From NCBI GenBank assembly GCA_012184525.1, contig WOFQ01000039.1, positions 124,001 through 188,000 on the forward strand: a stretch of DNA of 64,000 bases, given 5' to 3'. This DNA comes from Xenoacremonium recifei. Taxonomy: Eukaryota > Ascomycota > Sordariomycetes > Hypocreales > Nectriaceae. The notes beneath the pieces are model-generated. The model had not been told where the DNA came from. It was given only the letters and a program-made list of their open reading frames with translations, and made no database searches. The position numbers were made by a program, and so were the translations under genes. Of the stretch, positions 57,330 through 64,000 are shown piece by piece. Positions within the stretch are counted from its first letter, which is position 1. Each line of letters starts with the position of its first letter.

Positions 57330-60300
57330 ATGACGACTCTCAAGCCTCCCTCAGGCGACGGCCCGGACAACGGCAATGGCACCCAGCGCTCCCGATGGGC
57401 GACGCGGAAGATGACCGTGAAGAGCAGCAATCACAAGCGGAGGTCGCTCTTGGAACGCATGCAGCACAAGAAGACGGGGTCGAACGAGAAGAACGGCCCT
57501 GCTGACGACCCTGAAAATGCCGTGACACAGCCCGACGATGCCACCGATACTCGATCCAACGCTAGCGATGAAGAGGACGAGGAGACGAATACTCGGATGC
57601 TCTTCTTCAACCAGCCGCTTCCCGACAGTTTGCTCGACGAGGAGGGCAATCCCCTCCAACAGTTCCCGCGAAACAAGATCCGGACGGCCAAGTACACGCC
57701 GATATCGTTTATCCCCAAGAACTTGTGGTTTCAATTCCACAACGTCGCCAACATTTTCTTCCTGTTCTTGGTTATCCTGGTGGTATGTATATCCTCTGCC
57801 TCGCGCAGTTCCTCCCGTGTCGCGACTCGTCCTTAACCAACCCCCTTCTTAGATCTTCCCCATTTTTGGCGGCGCGAATCCGGGACTTAACGCGGTGCCC
57901 CTTATCTTTATAGTATGCGTGACGGCCATCAAAGATGCAGTGGAAGACTACCGAAGAACCATTCTCGACATAGAATTGAACAATGCCCCAGTCCACCGAC
58001 TGCGACACTGGACCAATGTCAATGTTCTTGAAGGCGACGTCTCCGCCTGGAGAAAATTCAAGAAGGCAAACTCGCGATTTTTCGGCTCCATCTGGACAGC
58101 GATACAATCGCTTTGGTCCAAAAAGGCCAAGGAGGAGAGGGCGCGACGGAAGATAGCGGATACTGAGGAAGACGAGGTCCGACCTTCGGTTGAGACTCAC
58201 CGCACCAGGCGTTCCATGCGCGAGTCTCTGGCCTCGCCCTTCAGCGGCCGAGAGTCGTTCATGTCCGCACACGAGGACATTCAGATGACGCCAGTCCCGT
58301 CGCCAGCGCCGACGCAGCAACAACATATTCAGATCGAGCTTCCCAACCGACAAGACGAGCGACGCGCTGCGGCATTGGCGCAGATGAACTCCGATGTCAT
58401 TAATTACGAACATCCTGTGCAGGGCGCTCGTTTCCACAAGGACGCATGGAAGAGTCTGGTGGTCGGAGACTTTGTTCGTATCTATAACGACGATGAACTT
58501 CCGGCCGATGTCATTATTCTCTCGACTTCCGATCCCGACGGTGCTTGCTACGTGGAGACGAAGAACCTGGATGGTGAAACAAACTTGAAGGTCCGCCAGG
58601 CTCTCCGATGCGGTCGATCCATGAAGCATGCTCGAGATTGCGAGCGCGCCGAGTTTGTCATCGAAAGCGAAGGCCCTCAGCCAAACCTCTACAAGTACAA
58701 TGGTGCCATTCGATGGCAACAAACCGTTCCCGGCTACCCCGACGACGAGCCCGAAGAGATGACGGAGCCCATCACCATCGACAATATGCTTCTCCGAGGT
58801 TGCAACCTGAGAAACACCGAATGGGCCTTGGGTGTTGTCGTCTTTACTGGACACGACACCAAGATCATGATGAATGCCGGTATCACCCCCAGCAAGCGAC
58901 CCCGTATCGCGCGCGAGATGAACTTCAACGTCATTTGCAACTTCTTCATCCTGTTCGTCATGTGTCTTCTCGCTGCCATTGTGAACGGCGTATCATGGGC
59001 TAAGACCGATGCATCGTTGAACTACTTCGACTTCGGCTCCACTGGTGGCTCGCCTGCAATGTCTGGATTTATCACCTTCTGGGCTGCGGTTATTCTGTTC
59101 CAGAACTTGGTGCCCATTTCACTCTACATCACTCTGGAAATCGTGCGAACCCTTCAAGCTATCTTCATTTACAGCGACGTCGAAATGTACTACGAAGAGA
59201 TCGACCAGCCTTGTATCCCCAAGACTTGGAACATCTCTGATGATGTTGGTCAGATCGAGTACATCTTCTCCGACAAGACGGGTACTCTGACCCAGAATGT
59301 CATGGAGTTCAAGAAAGCGTCAATCAATGGCCAGCCTTACGGCGAGGCCTACACAGAGGCCCAGGCTGGAATGGAGAAGCGCATGGGTGTCGATGTCGAG
59401 AAGGAGGGAGAGAGAATACGCGCAGAGATCGCCAATGCAAAGGTTCGCGCCATAGCAGGACTTCGGAAATTGCACGACAACCCTTATCTCCAGGACGATG
59501 ATGTTACTTTCATCGCCCCCGACTTCGTGGCGGACTTGGCTGGCGAGTCAGGACCAGAACAGAAAGAAGCCAACGAGTATTTCATGCTCGCCTTGGCTCT
59601 GTGTCACTCAGTCATCGCCGAAAAGGCCCCAGGCGATCCTCCTCGGATGATCTTCAAGGCGCAGTCTCCCGATGAGGAGGCTCTTGTGGCCACAGCTCGC
59701 GACATGGGCTTCACAGTTCTAGGCAATTCCGGCGAGGGCATCAACCTCAACGTTCTCGGAGAGGACCGACACTACCAAATCCTCAACACTATCGAGTTCA
59801 ACTCGACACGAAAACGTATGAGCTGTATCGTGCGGATGCCAGACGGCCGGATTGTGTTGTTCTGTAAGGGTGCCGATAGTATCATTTATGCGCGATTGAA
59901 GCGCGGAGAGCAACAAGAGTTGAGGAAAGACACAGCTGAGCACTTGGAGATGTTTGCAAGAGAAGGTCTGCGAACTCTGTGCATCGCCCACAAGGTTCTG
60001 GACGAGCAAGAGTATCGAGCCTGGAAGAAGGAGCACGACGCCGCCGCGGCTGCTCTCGAGCAACGAGAAGAGAAAATGGAGGCGGCCGCCGAGCTCATCG
60101 AGCAAGACCTTCTTCTCTTGGGCGGTACTGCTATTGAAGACCGTCTGCAGGATGGTGTCCCTGATACCATTGCCTTGCTGGGTAACGCCGGTATTAAGCT
60201 TTGGGTTTTGACTGGTGACAAGGTTGAGACGGCCATCAACATCGGATTCTCCTGCAACCTCCTGAACAACGACATGGAGCTCATCCATCTGAAGGTGGAC

Positions 60301-62011
60301 GAGGACGAGTCCGGAGAGACCACCGAGGATACCTTCCTGGACGAGTGCGAGAAGCTTCTTGATAAGAACCTCCAGACGTTCAACCTGACAGGCAGCGACA
60401 AGGACCTTGCCCTGGCAAAGAAGAGCCACGAACCCCCGGCGCCCACCCACGGACTCGTCATTGATGGCTTCACTCTTAGGTGGGTGTTGAACGACCGTCT
60501 GAAGCAGAAGTTCCTCCTCTTGTGCAAGGAGTGCAAGTCGGTGCTCTGCTGTCGAGTCAGTCCGGCGCAGAAGGCTGCGGTCGTGGCGATGGTCAAGAAC
60601 GGCTTGGACGTCATGACCCTCTCTATCGGTGACGGTGCCAACGATGTTGCCATGATCCAGGAGGCCGACGTCGGTGTCGGTATTGCTGGTGTGGAAGGTC
60701 GCCAGGCCGCCATGTCTTCGGATTACGCGATTGCGCAGTTCCGCTTCCTGCAACGCCTGGTGTTGGTCCACGGCCGCTGGTCGTACCGACGGCTCGCCGA
60801 GAGTATCAGCAATTTCTTCTACAAGAATATGGTCTGGACGTTTGCCATTTTCTGGTTCGAGTGCTTCACGAACTTCGATATGACGTATCTCTTCGAGTAT
60901 ACGTATATCCTGATGTTCAACTTGTTCTTCACGTCGGTTCCCGTTGCGATCATGGGTGTCCTGGACCAGGATGTCTCAGACAAGGTGTCATTGGCAGTGC
61001 CTCAGCTGTACCGACGCGGTATTGAGCGACAGGAATGGACCCAGACGAAGTTCTGGTAAGTGCACTCACGTGGCATATTTGCAGATTTGATACTAACAGT
61101 GCCATAGGATGTACATGATTGACGGTGTTTACCAATCCGTTATGGTATTCTTCATCCCATACTTGGTGTTTATGGACGGCGTCTTTGTGACGGAGAACGG
61201 TCTCGATCTGGAAGAGCGTTACAGACTGGGCGCGTACATTGCGCACCCCGCTGTTCTCACAATCAACGCGTACATCCTGATCAACACCTACCGATGGGAT
61301 TGGCTTATGCTCCTGATAGTAGTGATCAGCGACCTTTTCATCTTTTTCTGGACGGGTGTCTACACTTCGTTCACTTCGTCGGGGACTTTCTACGGCACCG
61401 CAAAGCAGATTTACGGGGCGGCGTCATTCTGGGCAGTTTTCTTCATCGTGCCGGTTATTTGCCTGTTCCCGCGGTTTGCCATCAAGTCGCTGCAGAAGGT
61501 GTACTGGCCATACGACGTTGACATCATCCGTGAGCAGGAGCGCATGGGTATGTTTGCGCACCTGAACACGGAGGAAGATTCGACAGACGCGACGATGAAC
61601 GACAACAAGAGCAACAAGTCGAAGTCATCCAACAGCTCCAACTCGAGGAAAGTCCAGCACGGCCATTTCGCCAGCGTTGACGAGGACTTGCGCCCGATCT
61701 ACCCTCCATCAGTCGCGACGCGAACGACTACGTATAACCAGCATAGTCAGAACGGCAGCGACTCGACTAATTATACGGGTAACCGCATGTCCCTGGATGC
61801 TGTTGTTCACGCAAGGCAATCGATGGACCGAGCAAGACCTTCATATGACCGGGCGAGAGCGTCAATGGACCGAGTCCGAGCCAGCTACGAGGCCAGTAAC
61901 GACTTTACCTCGGCGGCGAGGTTATCGCGGATAGAGTCGAGCCAATCGCACACGAACCGCTTCCGACCACGCCTACGGGGCATCTCGCTGAGCAAGAGTT
62001 CAAACCAGTAA
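57330..62011 (+). CDS. P4-ATPase phospholipid flippase, Dnf1/Dnf2 type (1519 aa)
   Basis: Flips phospholipids from the outer to the cytosolic leaflet at the plasma membrane and endosomes, normally with a Cdc50/Lem3-type beta subunit, which is not in this window. Exons are 57330-57782, 57853-61055 and 61108-62011 (introns 70 and 52 nt), 1520 codons. The N-terminus is long and charged, followed by the flippase motif FNQPLP and the first helices. The actuator loop DGET starts at D391, the P4-specific PISL is at 572-575, and the phosphorylated DKTGT has D625. The KGAD nucleotide-binding motif, the hinge GDGANDV (D1078) and the C-terminal membrane helices follow. A poorly ordered Ser/Arg tail ends the protein. 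Length (yeast Dnf1 is about 1570 aa) favours Dnf1/2 over the shorter Drs2. The large insert after the second membrane helix (IWTAIQSLW) is also Dnf-like. Exact lipid preference is not determined. Confidence 0.95.
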
Positions 62012-63076
62012 GACTCGGTTGATTGCTCTCTCTCGCCGAGCCATGACTACCCACACTTTCTGTATATTTATCTCGACTGATGACCGGAGCCTCTCATTCT
62101 TGACACCGTCTTATTATTGTTGTCTTTTGTTGATATCCCGACCCTTTGACGGTCTTCTCTTATGCATCTATGATCTGCAACGAGCGACTCACGCGTTGTT
62201 TCTCCGCCGATGCTGCTCTCTCACTGCCTCCAACTCGACATCACGCTCAACGCATGCACGCACACACACTTTGACACGTACGAACGCAGACAACGACCGC
62301 GTCCGGAAAAGAAAAAGGGTGATTGCTTCTCTTTGGTTTCTTTCGTTCTCTCCTACTTGGCGAGGGGTGTATCGGTGTTTTATATCATGGGGCGTTTCGA
62401 AGGTGCAAGGCAATGGGGGGGCTTTATGGATTTTGATTCTGCTGGCTTTGAGAGTCTCGTTCCTATACACACTTGCGAACCGTTTTTCCTTGACTTTGTT
62501 TTTCTTGGTTCGATTATATCTCTAGAGTTCGAAAAGGCGGCCAACATCATTCATTGAAGGCGAGCGTTTCTTTGCGTGGAACTGGATGAGGACAGAAGAC
62601 ATCTGGCGTTGTCCGCGAGGAGGGGGGTGGAAGTTGTACATACAGACCTAGCATCGTGATATAATTAGCTTACTCCCTTTTGGAGATTAGACGCGCAGGT
62701 TTTAGGAAAATAAATAGTCTCCTCCCATGAGTCTGCCACATACGAAGTTTTCCAGGTGGAAGAAGAGTGTAATGAGGAGTGTCGGATTGTCCTGGCTATT
62801 ATGTAAGTTACCGAGAGAGTCGTATTCGGATCGCGATTAAGGGTCTCGTCAGGGGTTCTCCTGCCCCGGCCCCATCCGAGAAGCTCCCCCTCCCCACCTT
62901 CGCAGCGAAAGCTGGGCCGATGCTCCAACGACTTCTCATCGTCCTTTAAAAGCGACAACACGGCCGCCCCCGACACCGCCCCTTCTCCCTGCGCGACTTT
63001 GCTTGTCTGCCTCAATTGCAACAAGGAAAGTCGTTGGTCGTGAGCAATTGGCCTTTCTGGACTGGGCCTTGCCGTC
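62012..63076. other. Intergenic, 3' flank of P4-ATPase and promoter of aldehyde dehydrogenase
   Basis: About 1.06 kb with a pyrimidine-rich, T-rich 3' region. A 168-codon open frame at 62019-62525 is Cys/Ser/Leu-rich and does not look coding. Confidence 0.5.
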
Positions 63077-64000
63077 ATGGACGATAACATGCCCTTCGCC
63101 TGGGCGCTCTGGCGACGCTTCAGCGATTATGCCACGGAGCAGCTGAACATCCCGTACGCCCCTATACTTCTTCTGACCAGTGTTGGTGTATTGACGATTT
63201 ATAGAGAACCCGTCATCTCGGTCGCTGCCACCGTCGTCGCCCTCCTGTTCTCGTTCCTCCTCATTCGCATCACCCGCATCAACACCACCAGCCGTCCTCG
63301 CCGCTACACTGTCCCGCTGCCCAAGATCCCCGACGGCAACAAGACCGTCGACATCCCCTCGGTGCGCCTCCCCGGCAGCTCCGCCGTGCAATGCTACGCC
63401 CCGGCCACCGGCCAATTCCTCGGCCTCGTGAACCCTTCCACGCCAGCCGCCATCGACCGCGCCGTTGCCGCCGCCGCCGCCGCGCAGACCACCTGGGCCG
63501 AGACCACCTTTGAGCAGCGCCGCGCGGTGCTGCGCACGCTGATGCAGCACGTGCTGGACAACGCGGAGCAGATCTGCCGCATTGCTGGGCTGGATTCGGG
63601 GAAGACTATGGTGGACGCGCAGTTGGGCGAGATTCTCGTCACGGTTGAGAAGATCAAGTGGACGCTGGCCCATGGCGAGAAGGCCCTGCGTCCGTCGCGC
63701 CGTCCGACGAATCTCCTGATGATGTACAAGCGCAACACGGTGCACTACGAGCCGCTGGGCGTCATTGCGGCGCTGGTCAGCTGGAACTACCCCTTCCACA
63801 ACCTGATCGGCCCCGTCATCAGCGCGCTCTTCGCCGGCAACGCCATCGTCGTCAAGGTGTCGGAGCAGACGGCCTGGTCCAGCACCTACTTCGCCAGCAT
63901 CGCGCGCGGCGCCCTCGTCGCCTGCGGCCATGACCCTCAACTCGTCCAGACGGTCGTATGTTGGCCGCAGACGGCCGAGACGCTCACCTCGCACCCGGGC
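63077..64000 (+). CDS. Membrane-anchored aldehyde dehydrogenase, Msc7-like (partial, N-terminal 308 codons)
   Basis: The frame is open from the ATG at 63077 to the right edge of the window, so the C-terminal part, including the catalytic cysteine, is missing. The N-terminus carries hydrophobic segments (ILLLTSVGVLTIY and VISVAATVVALLFSFLLI) expected to anchor the enzyme in a membrane. The NAD-dependent aldehyde dehydrogenase fold then starts: CYAPATGQFLGLVNPST, GLDSGKTMVDAQLGEIL, the substrate-channel motif VSWNYPFHN, and the cofactor-binding strand GNAIVVKVSEQTAWSS with the conserved lysine. This layout matches fungal Msc7-type aldehyde dehydrogenases; physiological substrate is unknown. A 51-nt stretch (63154-63204) has intron-like ends but is a multiple of three and contains no stop, so it is ambiguous whether it is removed. 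It lies downstream of the flippase gene on the same strand. Confidence 0.87.
   Translation, partial: MDDNMPFAWALWRRFSDYATEQLNIPYAPILLLTSVGVLTIYREPVISVAATVVALLFSFLLIRITRINTTSRPRRYTVPLPKIPDGNKTVDIPSVRLPGSSAVQCYAPATGQFLGLVNPSTPAAIDRAVAAAAAAQTTWAETTFEQRRAVLRTLMQHVLDNAEQICRIAGLDSGKTMVDAQLGEILVTVEKIKWTLAHGEKALRPSRRPTNLLMMYKRNTVHYEPLGVIAALVSWNYPFHNLIGPVISALFAGNAIVVKVSEQTAWSSTYFASIARGALVACGHDPQLVQTVVCWPQTAETLTSHPG

Noticed and set aside
57772..58854. 360-codon minus-strand frame over the P4-ATPase N-terminal part
   Set aside because: It overlaps intron 1 and the coding exon of the flippase and has no domain of its own.
59719..60771. 350-codon minus-strand frame inside the P4-ATPase
   Set aside because: It is antisense to conserved catalytic-domain sequence, and the composition is the reverse complement of GC-biased codons.
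62936..63994. 352-codon minus-strand frame over the aldehyde dehydrogenase
   Set aside because: It is Gly/Arg/Ala/Asp-rich and antisense to recognisable dehydrogenase sequence.
1..64000. Biosynthetic gene cluster, mobile element, CRISPR or defence system
   Set aside because: No polyketide or peptide synthase, terpene cyclase, cluster regulator, transposase, reverse transcriptase or repeat-spacer array is visible; neighbouring genes are functionally unrelated.

Overview
This window is chromosomal DNA of a filamentous ascomycete (Pezizomycotina, most likely a Sordariomycete). Genes are single transcription units on both strands. Most introns are short (about 47-70 nt) with GTRNGT donors, CTRAC branch sites and (C/T)AG acceptors. 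Proteins are typically fungal: a GPI-anchored chitinase, a yapsin-like protease, a 2EXR protein, a DUF3433-type membrane protein and an ankyrin/PH/ORD oxysterol-binding protein. I see no ribosomal RNA, tRNA, CRISPR, intact transposon, secondary-metabolite cluster or prokaryotic-style operon.

Layout from left to right: ferric reductase (205-2823, +); orphan 145-aa protein (3731-4270, +); molybdopterin synthase large subunit (4491-5019, -); 2EXR protein (5459-6856, +); RBM5/RBM10-like splicing factor (7290-10258, +); GPI-anchored aspartyl protease (10623-12188, -); peroxisomal acyl-CoA thioesterase (14333-15609, -); OSH1-type oxysterol-binding protein (16174-20338, -); GH18 chitinase with a frame problem in exon 1 (21732-24101, -); pirin with an N-terminal membrane segment (27213-28265, -); DUF3433-like membrane protein (30705-33412, +); disordered protein (34735-35946, -); a 7.2-kb stretch without recognisable genes; coiled-coil protein (43168-45702, +); NIPA-type transporter (47437-49088, -); V-ATPase subunit E (49909-50723, +); putative SMC5/6-associated DNA-repair protein (50972-53082, -); Dnf1/Dnf2-type P4-ATPase (57330-62011, +); and the start of an Msc7-like aldehyde dehydrogenase (63077 to the right edge, +).

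The genes do not form one pathway. Loose themes are lipid and membrane homeostasis (oxysterol-binding protein, lipid flippase, peroxisomal thioesterase), cell-wall or surface proteins (chitinase, yapsin-like protease), ion handling (ferric reductase, NIPA, V-ATPase) and nuclear functions (RBM5-like, pirin, SMC5/6-associated). The three longest intergenic stretches from 28 kb onward (28.3-30.7, 35.9-43.2 and 53.1-57.3 kb) all lie between divergently transcribed genes. The last of these holds six of the eight copies I found of the 9-mer TACGGAGTA.

Exon structures were worked out by hand from splice signals, reading-frame continuity and family motifs. In every multi-exon gene completed here except the chitinase, the exons add up to an open frame. 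The points most worth checking are the one-base frame conflict in chitinase exon 1, the thioesterase whose peroxisomal signal and catalytic QEG exist only if the last intron is removed, the GC-AG intron in the molybdopterin synthase gene, and the TACGGAGTA cluster.
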